Of a stretch of 64,000 bases of DNA, positions 1-11,480 are shown one piece after another. This DNA comes from Tulasnella sp. 424 (lineage: Eukaryota; Basidiomycota; Agaricomycetes; Cantharellales; Tulasnellaceae), in NCBI GenBank assembly GCA_019633425.1, contig WSUB01000108.1, positions 79,062 to 143,061 on the forward strand, written 5' to 3'. Below the pieces are notes generated by a model, which saw nothing but the letters and a program-made list of their open reading frames with translations, did no database searches and had not been told where the DNA came from. The translations under genes and the position numbers were made by a program. Every line of letters starts with the position of its first letter. Positions within the stretch are counted from its first letter, which is position 1.

Positions 1-192
1 AAACCCATGTCCATCCAACCCCTTTGCGCTAAACCTGCGATAGAAGACGAAGGTTACCACTCCACTCCGCATTCGGCCCGATCTGACCCAAGTGATTGTA
101 GCAGTGGACCCAAGCTCAGCGCCAAGCTGGTGCGTCGCATATGAGCTTTCGAAGGCTGATTCTAACAAATCACCGCACCGAATCCCTCCTAG

Positions 193-2901
193 ATGGCGAG
201 AATGAATAAACTTGAGAACTGGCGAATTCGTCCTTCTTCGATCAAATTTCCAAAGGACGCCCACAAATTTCACGGAGGGTATGCGACAGTCTCAAAGGCC
301 TTTCTGGTCGGCGACAACGACGAAGGGTATATTTGGAGCAAGTGCTACAACCCGGACCAAGATCTGCGGCCAGGCCGTCAATCCTCTAGGCCTGGTGACC
401 ATGATCCAGAGGCTGCGAACCACCAGCGACACGTCGAAGGGGATTTTGGTAAAGAGGAAGATGACAATGGGTTGGGGCAGAAGTCTGACAGTGACATCCT
501 TTCGCGTGGAAAGGTGGGTCGTGGTTGATTTCTCCGCTCGTTTAGGACAGCCGTTGAGCAGACTTCGGACCCTAATTTGAAAGAAAGTAGCAGTGAAGAA
601 ATTAAGGATAGGAGAAGATACAGATCTAGAGCGAACACTGGGAGTAAGCATGCCTCGCTTGGTTCCGTCCAGATTTCGTAAGGAGCTAATGTGGTCCTCC
701 AGTTGGCACTTAGGGAAACGGAATTCCTCGTTGAACTCTCTCATCCAAATATCCTCAAAATCGAGGGATTCGTCGAAGACTTGTCCGAGGGTATAATATG
801 GCTGGTATTCTCTTGGCAAGAGAATGGCAATTTGAAGGACTTCGTTGCCTCGCGAGATTGGGAAATTCCAGAGCGGATCTCATTGGTAAGGCCCAAAAAG
901 TTCTTTCTTGAACCAGCTCTGAGAGTCTCTCCTTTAGATCAACGATGTGGCGAGAGGATTGGAATACCTTCATACCCACGAGCCACCCATATGCCACGGT
1001 GACCTCAAGTCGGTAAGCTCTAGTCGTGCGGAGATAATACGTTCGACAGGCTGAGCTCTGCGTAATACAGCTTAACGTATCAGTAAACTCGAAGTATCGT
1101 GGAGTGATTATAGACTTCGGCTCCGCTCGTCGTCTCACAGACTACGATCCCAACAGACACTCGGAGAAGGCTCAAAACCACCAGCAGCTGTTCCAAGCAA
1201 CGTTCTGCGCCTCGAACAATACTATAACCCTAACGGGAAACAAGTACACCCTTCGGTGGGCTGCTCCAGAGCTATTATATGAGGACCAAATGAGCCTTTG
1301 GAGTGATATATGGGCATTCGGGTGGATAGCTTACGAGGTAAGGATGCCGATTTATCTCTGACGGGCAGCTGAGGCTCACGAGCCAGCTCCGAAAAGGTTA
1401 TGACGAATTCCATCCCGTTTCAAGATGCCCCCACGGAAGCCGTTGTCATCAAACGTGTCATCGAAGGAAATCTTCCATCCGTTACCGACAAGGCCCGTCT
1501 GTCTTTGGTTCACGAGCTTTGCTCCCTTATGGTCATGTGCTGGAACAATGATCCCACCCGGAGGCCGACGGCTGAATACCTTCGGAAAAATATCAATTGG
1601 ATGGTGAGTTGTGTTGCTTTGGCGTCGGGGTAATGCAAATTGACACGTTTTGAATATAGCCGATAGTTCTTCCCAACCCGAGCCGCGAACGAGATCCGAT
1701 AATCTCCAGCCCCCGCGACCCTGACCTTCTGCGGGAGCTCGGATCTATGTACCAGTGGCAGAGCGATTATCCCAATGCGCTTCATTGTTTCACCGAGGCC
1801 CTGCGGATCTCCACCGACTTCGGCGACGAACAAGGCCGGGCCGACGCACTGTCGGGTCTCGCTCAAGTGCATCGTGTTCAAAGCGAGTACACTGAGACCA
1901 TCGCGCTCTACTCCGAAGCCTTGCAAATCTATACCAATATTGGCGACAGGGAAGGCAAAGCCGACCCTTTGTGGGGTCTCGCTGAGGTCCATCGGATCCG
2001 AAGCGAGTACACCGAGGCCATCGCGCTCTACAGCGAGGCACTGCAGATCCGTATCGACTGCGGCGACAAGACGGGACAAGCTTTATGCCTGTGGGGCCTC
2101 GCCGACGTTCATCGACTTCGAAACGAGTACAGCGAGGCCGTCGCGATTTACTCCGAAGCCCTGCAAATACATACCGATATCGGCGACCGAATAGGCAGAG
2201 CCTGCGCTTTGTGGGGTATCGCCGAGGTGCATCGACTTCGAGACGAGTACAGCGAGGCCCTAACGCTCTACTACGAGATCTTGCAAACCTGTACCGACAT
2301 CGGCGACCGGAAAGGGAAAGCCGACGTTTTGTGGGCTCTCGCTGAGGTCCATCGGGTCCAAAGCAAGGATGACGAGGCCATCAAACTGTACTCCGAAGCC
2401 CTGGAGATCCGTACCGACATCGGCAACAAATCAGGCAGAGCCTCCTGCTTGTGGGGTCTCGCTGATGTGCATCGGGCTCGAAAGGAGTACCGCGAGGCGA
2501 TCAAACTCTACTCCGAGGCCCTGAACATCCGTACCGACATCGGCGACAGACAAGGTCGAGCCTCCGCTCTGTGGGGTCTTGCCGAGGTGCATCGGGCGCG
2601 AAACGAGTACAACGAAGCCATCGCGCTCTACTCTGAAGTCGTGCAAATCCGTACCGACATCGGCGACAAGCAAGGCAAAACCGACGCTCTACGGGATCTC
2701 GCTCAAGTGCATCGGCTTCAAAACGATTGCAGCCAGTCCATCACGATCAACCTCGAGGATCTACACATCTCTACCGACATAGGCGACGGGCAGAGCAAAG
2801 TCTCCGCTTCGTGGAGTTCCGCTGAGGTGCGTCGGGCTCGAGAAGAAGATACCCAGGCCGTCACCATTGCGAGTCGTTGCATCAGACGAAACACGCCTTG
2901 A
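193..2901 (+). CDS. Protein kinase-TPR fusion protein (copy 1, intact)
   Basis: Seven exons (193-513, 584-643, 703-885, 938-1012, 1071-1337, 1397-1603, 1660-2901), all introns phase 0, give 784 residues without a stop. The N-terminal half is a kinase: beta-3 lysine in VAVKK (exon 2), catalytic loop HGDLKSLN spanning the exon 4/5 junction, DFGSAR, WAAPELL, SDIWAFGWIAYEV and a final RPTA. The glycine loop is weak (HGGYATVSKAF). The loop has HGD rather than HRD, so it is a non-RD kinase. The last exon carries about nine 40-residue TPR units of the type LWGLAEVHRLRNEYSEAIAL; the final ones are more degenerate. No signal peptide or membrane segment is seen, so it is probably cytosolic. Exons 2-6 have exactly the lengths of copy 3 at 37902. 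The substrate is unknown. A signalling or receptor-like role is inferred from architecture. Confidence 0.85.
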
Positions 2902-3653
2902 AAAGCAGGACGGAATCGGACTTCGATGGTCTTCATTCCCAGATGTAGGAGTGACTTAATTAGCTCTGCAGGATTGCGTTGGGGATGCAGACGCTTCGCC
3001 TCTGCTGCTGTTATGATTGGCAAGCTGGCCGGGCATCCCGTAGTCGAAGTATTAGGCTGCAAGCGATCAAGTTAACACGCTCGCTGAGCTTCCTTACTCT
3101 ATCACGATTGTATTATGTCGGACTGGTAGCTCAATTAAATTTCATAATTAGCGGGGGTTTGATGATTATATGCACGGGCACCCACCGGTTTGGGGGTAAT
3201 ACTGTGTAGGGGAAATTCAACTCTTCTGTCAACACTTAGATTACTGCACCGTAATCACGGTAGCTTTGCTGGGGTCTCTAGCCATTACATACTCTTTTAA
3301 GAACCTCTCGGTGATTGAATAAGCTGACAGAGCGATCATTTGAAGCGGTTCCAACGAGCGGCGAGACTGGGGTGCCAAATCACTCACGGCGCGCACCACC
3401 CAAATTCCCGCCTCTCCTCGAAGGTCTAGGACTACGACTAAATTCGTCACCATGTCCTCTCGCAGATTGAGTTTAACAGCGTCCCCAAAGAATATATACG
3501 CCAGTTCAACACTGCCATTGCGAGAACAAGGGGTAATGGAACTCGGTCCAGGTGTTCTATAGATAGCGACCAGCAATAAATAAACAGTGTCTCCCAAACT
3601 CCAACGGCACCGGCCACCCGACAATCTCGGGAAACCCGGGCGAGAGCAACGGT
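2902..3653. other. Intergenic stretch, no convincing gene
   Basis: This lies between the kinase-TPR stop and the nuclease stop. A minus-strand frame stays open from 3693 down to 3241 and overlaps the last nuclease exon. Its tail reads like protein (LEPLQMIALSAYSITERFL), but it has no ATG, no clear splice sites and no family I recognise. It could be the 3' remnant of a lost gene or chance. Confidence 0.3.
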
Positions 3654-5014
3654 TCAAAATCCAGTCGAGCCCGCAAAAATCTTGTTTAACCAAGCTGCCA
3701 GCCTAACTCCGCCTGGAAATCAAGCGGGGGAACGAAGGAAAAACCCAGTCCGTCAGCTTAAAGCTCGTCTTTTACTTTGTGTGGCCGGGATTCCCCGTAC
3801 ACGATCCGGAAAAAAAAAAAAACTCTCCGCACCTTTGGCGATTTGCATTTGGATGATAGGCGCTGCACCGTTGTAATACGTCCCACTGAGCTCTTGTCCC
3901 GCTGGGATCGGGTTCAGGACGTATGAGCAATCGAGAGCGTTGGCGTCCGATGCCCAGGCCGTGGCGCAAGTCTAAAAGAAGACGGGGAGAATTTTTCGGT
4001 AAAACAAAAAGCAATAGGGGGGAAAGGGTAAAAAAGTGCTTTCTTCACCTGAGCTTGAGTGATATCCGAGCATGACAGCCAACTCGATACCGAGCTCTTA
4101 TACGCCCCGCTCCGAATCTGGGTTACGATCGTACTCGTCCAAGCGTTCAGGTTGGTGACGGTATCGGACCCGGCGAGCTTCGTGATCATCTCGGTGTCCC
4201 AGACTATAGGGGGAAACAAAGTGGACGCCCGTACCAAATCCGGTCAACGCTCTCGAAGTGAGGTTGTTATTAACAGAAAGAAGATGTGACGTACCATGGT
4301 GTAAATTGTTCGACGCTCCGTTCCACAGGATAGTGATGTCGTTCCCGCCGACTTCGAGTGCTTCGTCGTGCAGAGGTTGGGTGACGTCGCCAAGGAAGTG
4401 GACGAGGAATTTGAGCGCATCGGCGGTGTGTTCGGCGGTGAGGCGGCCGTCCTGAACGCGTTGAGTCTAAGTGAAGTAATAGAAAAATGAGCGCTTTTTG
4501 GATAGTTTGAGCTTTGATGGGCAGGCTTACGTAGTTCTTTCTGTAGGTACGAAAAAAAGAGTCAGCACCGCAGCTAAATGACCCTTCTCCATACACACAT
4601 CGCCGTGATGATACATCCCCCAGCACCACTACAATCCCTCGCAAAATTAACTCCACAGCTCGTCGGGGGGTTATCATTCGCGTCAACGTAGTGGTAACCT
4701 GCGGAAAATGTGCCGGCGGTCGTGTAACGATAGGTGTCTGCCCAATTCGCTATGTCGACCAACGTCGGTTTTGTAGTGGGTTTGTATGGGTCGGCGAAGA
4801 GGATGGATGAGACGGAGGTGAGAGTTTGTGGGAGGAGGAATTGGATTGCGACGTTGGCTACGGTTTTGTGGCCTATGGAAGGGGTTGAGGGATGGTAAGG
4901 CGCGGCGTTGGCGGGGATAAAGAGTATGAACAGCCTACCGAGGGTTCCCCATGCGCTCACAGAGGATAGGAAGCTGAGAGTAGTAGTGGTGACTGGAATG
5001 AACTTGAACATCAT
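3654..5014 (-). CDS. S1/P1-type zinc nuclease (secreted)
   Basis: Single-strand-specific nuclease/3'-nucleotidase family, expected to cut single-stranded nucleic acid outside the cell or in the vacuole. The start is ATGATG at 5014; upstream in-frame codons are not ATG. It encodes a roughly 21-residue signal peptide ending just before WGTLGH, so the mature Trp would be the N-terminal zinc ligand. All expected zinc ligands appear in order: WG..GH, NWAD, GYHYVD, VHFLGDVTQPLH and NNLHHVWDTE. The protein is rebuilt from about seven exons: first intron 4873-4938, a 10-base micro-exon at 4531-4540, then exons near 4292-4469, 4047-4204 and 3830-3973, and a last exon ending GVRLAAWLNKIFAGSTGF at 3654. 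The last intron holds a run of T. Length and order match the family, and I see no inactivating change. Confidence 0.9.
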
Positions 5015-5130
5015 TGTGGCGTAGAACGAGGTTCCGGTTGAGATGAGAGTCGCTACCAAGAGATCTTGGCGGGACGTTTATAGCGCCCTCCCTCCACCAA
5101 AAGCGTTATCTAGAAGCACACTATCCTCTA

Positions 5131-5894
5131 TCAAACGTTGCAGTCGAACGTCGGTATTCCTGACAGAGAAGACGGCGGTCCTCACATGGACCTAACCAAG
5201 GAACCCCGACTCACCACGCGGTTCGTTCGAGCTTCGAATATCGAGTTGTTGCCTAACAGAGGTTATTGTTGCCGACGAAGGGACCTCAGAGAGAAACGTT
5301 TGCCTAAGTTGGTATTGGAGAGGCGGGTCGGGTGTCGGGGTCAGAGAAGAGAAGGTGGTCGAGGGCGCCTTCGTTGGACATGTTATGACATCACTCGGAG
5401 GCTGACCATGCTGTTGAGGGGGAGGGTGCCACGCGGAGAGATATGCCTTTATCGGTCGAGTGGACGCACGTTCGGCGGGGTTGCTGTAAGTGGGGGCATT
5501 ATAAGAGAGGAAGTCTCGATTGTGGGGGGGAGGTATATATCTGGATGTCGAGGCTTGGGAATGTGTTCGCCATTATCGCTGCATGCAAGCCCCGACAACT
5601 TACGATTAAAGGCTCGTTGTCCCTCGAATCCAAAGCAGTCGCTCGTAATATCGAAGACCGGGAAATATATACAGGAACCACCTAGACCTCGCAAAAGACC
5701 CTGATTTAGTACCCCGCTCCTCTCCTCGAGAGAGACTTGGACACCAAAGCGACCATGAATATCAGAAGCCAGAGATGGAATCACAGATGGACTCATATGG
5801 GAATTAGAGATAATGACAGTCATCACAAGGATGAGATGTAAACAACGTATAAGGAACGAGGGACTCACCGTCGTCCACGTATCGTCTCTGTCAT
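5131..5894 (-). CDS. Unrecognised small protein, multi-exon reconstruction
   Basis: This is my own splice model, not one open frame. Start ATG 5894 (MTETIRGRR), then a GT-AG intron to about 5793. A long exon follows (SVIPSLASDIHGRFGVQVS...), then a short exon of about 14 bases bracketed by GT and AG sites. Next is an exon beginning HGQPPSDVITCPTKAPS, and a last exon GIPTFDCNV with a stop at 5131. All junctions keep frame, and the result is about 150 residues rich in Ser, Thr and Pro. No domain, signal peptide or membrane segment is recognised. It is divergent from SEC61, with only 282 bases between the start codons, so the promoter is probably shared. RNA reads would decide it; the model could be wrong in the middle. 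Confidence 0.4.
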
Positions 5895-6176
5895 TTAGTC
5901 CAGAAGGTTCTTGTTGTCCTGGATGTTCGATCGACGAAATTTGCGGGGGAAACGGATATAAGCTGTCGGAGACACGGGGTTAGATGACCGCAGGCGGGTT
6001 CCCTGACATAATATTACTATATTCTGAATTTGTGCATGTTTTGGTGCCACGTACGCTGCAAAGATTCGACATCCCTTTTGAAATTCGAGACACGACCGCC
6101 TTTTATTTCTTTCCTCTCTCTCCATCAACGTCCACTCCTCCATCCCCTTCCCTTTTCTCTTTTCTTTGCCGCAATC
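5895..6176. promoter_or_regulatory. Divergent promoter region between small gene and SEC61
   Basis: This is a 282-base spacer between two outward-facing start codons. It ends in a CT-rich tract just before the SEC61 ATG (about 6110-6170), the pyrimidine-rich leader typical of highly expressed fungal genes. No defined factor site is claimed. Confidence 0.4.
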
Positions 6177-7830
6177 ATGAGCGGATGTGAGTACTCTACA
6201 GCCCACTGCAGTAGAGGACGGGCGGTTTTGTGCTGACGAGCATTGGTTTTTGAATTTTCGCGTCTGCCACAGTCCGTTTTCTAAACCTCGTCCGACCGTT
6301 CTTGCCAATCCTCCCCGAGGTTTCCTCGCCTGAACGCAAGGTACGTTGTGCATCCCACCCAAAAGCTACCTCTCCTCCAAATGCTCACCGCGTCGTTAGG
6401 TCCCATTCAACCAAAAAGTCGCATGGACAGCCGTGACGCTCCTCATCTTCCTGGTGTGCAGCCAAGTCCCGCTCTACGGCATCATGTCCTCGGACTCCTC
6501 AGACCCTCTCTACTGGATGCGGGTCATCCTCGCCTCCAACAGAGGTACCCTCATGGAACTCGGAATCACGCCAATCGTCACCTCGGGAATGATCATGCAG
6601 CTTTTGGCCGGTGCCAATTTGATCGACGTCGACTTTAGCTTGAAGGAAGACCGTGCGCTCTTTGGTGGTGCTCAAAAATGTGCGTCTCGCGAATTTTGGT
6701 CATTAGTGTGATTTTTGTGCGCTGACCATGGTTGTTGCGGTGACGCAGTGTTCGCTCTCATCATCTCCCTCGGCCAGGCTACCGTCTACGTCTTGACTGG
6801 ACTTTACGGCCAACCTTCCGACCTCGGCGCTGGTGTCTGCCTGCTTCTCATCCTCCAACTCGTCGTCGCCGCCCTCATCGTCATCCTCCTCGACGAGCTC
6901 CTTCAAAAGGGCTACGGTCTCGGCTCGGGCATCTCCCTCTTCATCGCCACCAACATCTGCGAGTCCATCGTCTGGAAGGCCTTCAGCCCCACCACCGTCA
7001 ACACCGGCCGTGGCCCCGAATTCGAAGGTGCCTTGATCGCGCTGTTCCACCTCCTCTTCACCTGGAACGACAAGTCCCGCGCTCTCAAGGAGGCCTTCTA
7101 CCGCGACCGTCTCCCCAACGTCATGAACCTCGTCTCCACCGTCATCATCTTCGCCGTCGTCATCTACCTCCAAGGCTTCCGCATCGAAATCCCCGTCAAG
7201 TCCAACCGCAACCGCGGCCAACGTGGCGTCTACCCCGTCAAGCTCTTCTACACCTCCAACATGCCCATCATGCTGCAGTCCGCGCTGTCCTCCCAGATCT
7301 TCATCGTCTCGCAGATGCTCTACAACCGCTTCCCCAACAACCTTCTCGTCAAGCTGTTGGGCGTTTGGGAACCCTTGGAGGAATCCTCGCAGCTTTTCGC
7401 TGTTAGCGGAATCTCGTACTACATGAGCCCCCCGCACACTCTTAAAGCCGCGCTCACCGACCCCATCCACACCACCCTCTACGTCGCGTTCATGCTCACC
7501 GCCTGCGCGCTGTTCAGCAAGACCTGGATCGAGGTCTCTGGTTCGGGCCCGCGCGACGTCGCCAAGCAGTTGAAGGAGCAGCAGATGGTCATGGCCGGTC
7601 ACCGCGAAGGGTCCATGTACAAGGAGCTCAAGCGCGTCATCCCGACCGCTGCTGCGTTCGGTGGGGCTATCCTCGGCTTGTTGTCCGTCGTTGCGGACTT
7701 GATGGGCGCTTTGGGAAGCGGAACTGGTATCCTCATGGCCGTCACCATCATCTACTCGTACTGGGAGATCGGTGTGCGTGAGGGCGCTGGTATCACCGAT
7801 AGCATGGGCGGTCTCAGCGAGCTCATGTAA
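6177..7830 (+). CDS. SEC61: Sec61 translocon alpha subunit
   Basis: Pore-forming subunit of the endoplasmic reticulum Sec61 channel, which moves secretory and membrane proteins across or into the ER membrane. Four exons (6177-6186, 6273-6340, 6400-6679, 6749-7830) give 479 residues, the usual eukaryotic length. The protein starts [20 protein letters not shown] and shows hallmark stretches such as [19 protein letters not shown], the plug and lateral-gate region, [19 protein letters not shown] and the cytosolic loop [19 protein letters not shown]. There are about ten membrane segments. The first exon has only ten coding bases. Third positions are strongly C-biased, as in a highly expressed gene, unlike the accessory half of the window. 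It is intact with no oddities. Confidence 0.98.
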
Positions 7831-8528
7831 AAGACCCCTCAATCATGGGTCTCTCACCAGCCGTCAGCAGTGATGCACGGCATCCGTTCCTTTACACACC
7901 AATCCGTCACCTCAAAATATCATCAACTCAATCAAGTCTTTTTCCGGAGTGTTTTGTCTCAGCATCTATGCCCGGTTTCTCATCAAAATCCAATTCACGA
8001 CTGTCGACGAAAAAAAAATTGTAATTCTACCAACCCTCAAGAGAATTTTTGTTCAAAGCGACGGCGTTTTTGTTTCGAGCTCTTTTTTCGACCTTTTTCG
8101 GATCCTCTGTCTTTCTCATCTGCGATGTTGGTGTGCGGGTGGGCTGGGTAGATGGATTGCGAGTTAGGGGAGAGCTTGGTTGGAGAGTGTGGCGAGGGGA
8201 GATATATGTCAACGTTTGGATTGTCTTCAGCGGGAGCGAGTGGGAATTGTTGGTGGAAGGCCTAGCCATTGCGGACGATGGGTCACGGGAGGGAGCGCCG
8301 TGCTCGTCCATCTGCTCGTCTTCTCGTTCCTTGTCTCGTTTCTCTCTGCTGCTGTCTTTCCTCCTTTTCCCCTCGTTTTAATCGTTGGATGTTCATTTAC
8401 GTTTGACGAGTAACATTCTCCCTTTCTTTGTCGTTTGTTTTTTTGTACTGTCTGCTTGGTGGTTCAAGTTTAATTGCATTTTTCTTTCATCGTGGTCCAA
8501 ACGAGCTGTGTGTGTGCGTTACATGTGC
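7831..8528. other. SEC61 3' flank and intergenic
   Basis: Untranslated 3' sequence of SEC61 followed by the 3' side of the convergent esterase gene. T-rich stretches near 8420-8500 could serve as 3'-end signals for either gene. The open frames here are short and unlike protein. No gene is seen. Confidence 0.5.
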
Positions 8529-9771
8529 TTAGAACTCGATCTCGAGAGAGGTTGCAGCAACTCGAGGACGGATGGTGAACTTCTCCGGTTTATCCTCCCC
8601 AACATCCTCACCAGCGAGGAAGTCTGCGACTGCTTTCGCGAGAATCTGATGCACCGCCGAGGTAGGGTGAATGTTATCCCAGTACATCTCCTGATCGAAC
8701 CCACGTCCAGCGTTGGAGCTGAATCCGAACTCGCTCGGGTTCGTGAGCAGCCGCTCGAACAGCTCCCATGTATCGAAGACGAACGCCGATGCGTCTGGGT
8801 GTCCCGTGATGAATTCGGTTTGGATTCGGGACTTGAGAGATTGGTTCCAGGCTTGGCAGCGGGATTCTCTGTCTTTGTATAATGCTATGGGCTCGTGGAG
8901 GTTAGAGGGACGCGGGGAGCTGGGTGTCGAGCGTGTGGGCTCACATCTGCGACCACCAGATGCGTTCGGTAAGGAGGGAATCGTGAAGAACAGGAAGTTG
9001 CGGGCTCCTCGGTCGTAGAGGGTTTCTTGTAGCTCAAACAAGGTATCCATGGAACCTTTTATATCTACGAGAGATGATTGTTATCGCCGATTACAGGGTA
9101 TATATATAGAGCGGGTATATGCTCGAACGCACCTAGATTCTTATTGAATACATCATTGCCGCCGATCGAAGTCACTGTCTCGGTCAGAGTAGTAATAATC
9201 TTAATTAAAATCCAAGATCTCGTGGGGACGATGGAAAGGTTTACCAAATAGCGAATTATTAGCTTGCCAGGGAACTTGGGAGTCAGGATGACCAGGACTC
9301 CCAGCCTCTTGAAATTGCTCGACTTGACGCCCCATCCTGTTAACGTCGACTCCGCCAACGGCGTAATCGTATACAAGAAGCGAAGTTTCTGGATAATACT
9401 TGTTTATAAGATGTCCAACCTAGGTCAGACAAAGTTAAAAGGCACTCGTTTCAGCTCTGCACCACCCTAGCTGGTGATCCCTCAAGACCGAACAAATTGA
9501 CACGGCAGGCTTACCCAGTTCGGCTTACTATCTTCTGCCCACGTCTCTCCGGGATATTCTGAGCCCAAAGGCATTTCTTCTGTGGGTATTTCGTGGGGCG
9601 CATATCCGACGGAACAGTAGGATGCTCCGCTGTCCCGGAAGGATGAACGGCCACTGGCATAAGAGACCGCGGGGGGAGAAGCACACTCCATTGTTTACTA
9701 ACTTACAAGATGAATAGATACCTGAGGCTGTTGTAGCCGGGCCAGTCTTTGGATGGTGTACTGGGATCCAT
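8529..9771 (-). CDS. GDSL/SGNH esterase-like protein, copy 1 (variant motif GAS)
   Basis: GDSL hydrolase family, closest in layout to fungal carbohydrate esterase family 16 acetylesterases. Rebuilt exons start at ATG 9771 (MDPSTPSKDWPGYNSLRYLF), then FGASYCSVGYAPHEIP, VYDYAVGGVDVNRMGRQVEQ, TSIGGNDVFNKN, the block around YDRGARNFLFFTIPSLPN, and a last exon with YWDNIHPTSAVHQILA. The Ser nucleophile, block III Asn (GGNDV) and block V DNIH are present. The Asp of block I (GDS) is Ala here, where the neighbouring copy keeps GDS. No signal peptide is seen. It is a tandem paralogue of the gene at 10043-11223, in the same orientation with the same introns. The Asp-to-Ala change may weaken activity; this is inferred. 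Confidence 0.8.
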
Positions 9772-10042
9772 CGAATGACCAAGGAGGAAGGATGACTGTT
9801 AGGCGCCTGAGGATCAGGAAAGGAACCCCTCTGGTTCAAATTCTACGGTTGAGGATGCCGAATGAAAGTCGGTTCATTAAATGTCGCTTGCTGATAGGGC
9901 GGCAGCAGCGACGGTCTCAGGGACGAAGAGCCTATTGATTCCACATTTGCACTTCCTTTCCCGCAAACTACACACGTCACTCTCATTCATCGATTAGAAT
10001 ATTCAACATTGAGAACGCCAGACTAGGAATCCCCTGTAGCGG

Positions 10043-11223
10043 TCACGTATCCTGACTAGGGATGCTAAACTTTTCGGCCTGGTCCTCTGCAACGCTTTCT
10101 CCTGCTAGGAAGTCTGCTACCGCCTTCGCAACGATTCGGTGCACAGCACTCGTGGGGTGAATATTGTCCCAGTACACCTCCTGATCGAATGCCCGCCCGG
10201 CGTTGTCGCTAAATCCGTACTTGGAAGGATCTGCAAGCATTCGCTCAAAGAGATCCCCTGCGTCAAAGACAAAGATAGATGCATCGGGATGGGCCTGGGC
10301 AAAGTCGTTCAGAGCCTGATTTGTCAAGGTTTCGTTCCAAGTTCTGCAGCGGTTTTCTCGTTGCTCGAAAAGCGCTTGAAGGGCAGAGAATTAGAATCAA
10401 TATTTTAGAATAGTGGTGGGTGTTGAAAGGCCGGTCACGTACATTTTTGGCCCTTGGCGGAATTCGGGAGTGGTGCGATGGTCAGAAATAAGAAGTTCCG
10501 AGCGCCGGTTTCGTACAGCTCCTCCTGTAGCTCAAATACGGTTCCTACCGTTGCTTGTATATCTAAACACATGGAAGGTAAGGGATCTTCAGTAAGCGGC
10601 GGCTAGCGGTTGCATGCTTGGCACTCTGCGCACTCAGGGAGGGTGCGGCAACGTCATTGAAACCAATCCAAGTCACTATTAGAAGCAACAATTAAATAAT
10701 GCGACGGAAGTGCGATGATGACACTTGGATGACTGACCAAATAATGAGTTATTGCCTTGCCAACACTCCTCCGAGTCAGGATGGCCGGGACTTCCAGGCT
10801 GCCTATATACTCTTACTTGACGCTTCAAGCCAAAGATATTATCCCCGCCATTTGCGTAGTCGTATACTAGTAATGGAGTCTTGGGATAGTATCTGTTAAT
10901 GAGATGACCGACCTTATCAAGGAAAGCTCAGCTGGATGCCCTGATTAGAACTTGAGAAGACCATCTAACACACCCAATTGGGCTTCTCGTCTTCAGTCCA
11001 TGTATCACCCGGAAAATCCACTCCTAATGGCTTCTCTTCCGTTGGTTTATGGTGGGGCTGGTACCCCACCGAACTGTACGAATCCCCGCTGTGGTGTGAG
11101 ACCGAATGAGGAATATGATTGCCTTGATTAGCCCGTGTCGGCCGTTCCGCTCGCTTACAATATAAAGAGGTAGTTGAGCCCGTTATATCCGGGCCAGTCT
11201 TTTGAGGGATTAGCAGGGTTCAT
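10043..11223 (-). CDS. GDSL/SGNH esterase-like protein, copy 2
   Basis: Tandem paralogue of the esterase just downstream. Start ATG at 11223 (MNPANPSKDWPGYNGLNYLF); the second exon supplies the canonical FGDSYSSVGYQPHHKP. Then come VYDYANGGDNIFGLKRQV, GSPGHPDSEECWQGNNS, TWIGFNDVAAPSL, the block with YETGARNFLFLTIAPLPN, and the last exon ending in DNAGRAFDQEVYWDNIHPTS and a stop at 10043. Block I (GDS), block III (GFND) and block V (DNIH) are all intact, so this is the likely active member. No signal peptide is visible, so export is uncertain. It probably de-esterifies a small ester or acetylated sugar; the substrate cannot be read from sequence. Intron positions match copy 1, so the pair arose by local duplication. 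Confidence 0.82.
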
Positions 11224-11480
11224 GAGCTCTCGAAGTCGTCGTTGTGGTCTGAAAGAGTGGCGTGCGATCCATCGCGGAGATGGACACCTTTACGCCGTAT
11301 GACCCATCCCTCTACAGACCCAGGCATATTAAAGGTAATCATCTAGGTCTATAATAAATACACAGCCGCGCGAAAGGATATCCGAGTATTACAGGCCGCC
11401 AAAAAGGCCTGAACGGGTACTAATTATGGTCTATGGGGACCTCCTCGGAAAACCGGAACAGGCCTTGATCAAGCTAAATA

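Noticed and set aside
292..819. 175-codon minus-strand frame over the copy 1 kinase exons
   Set aside because: It overlaps spliced exons with conserved kinase motifs on the plus strand and has no recognisable content.
6703..7842. 379-codon minus-strand frame opposite SEC61
   Set aside because: It is antisense to a certain gene with strong third-position C bias, which removes stops on the other strand. Its Asp/Glu/Gly-rich composition is typical of such shadows.
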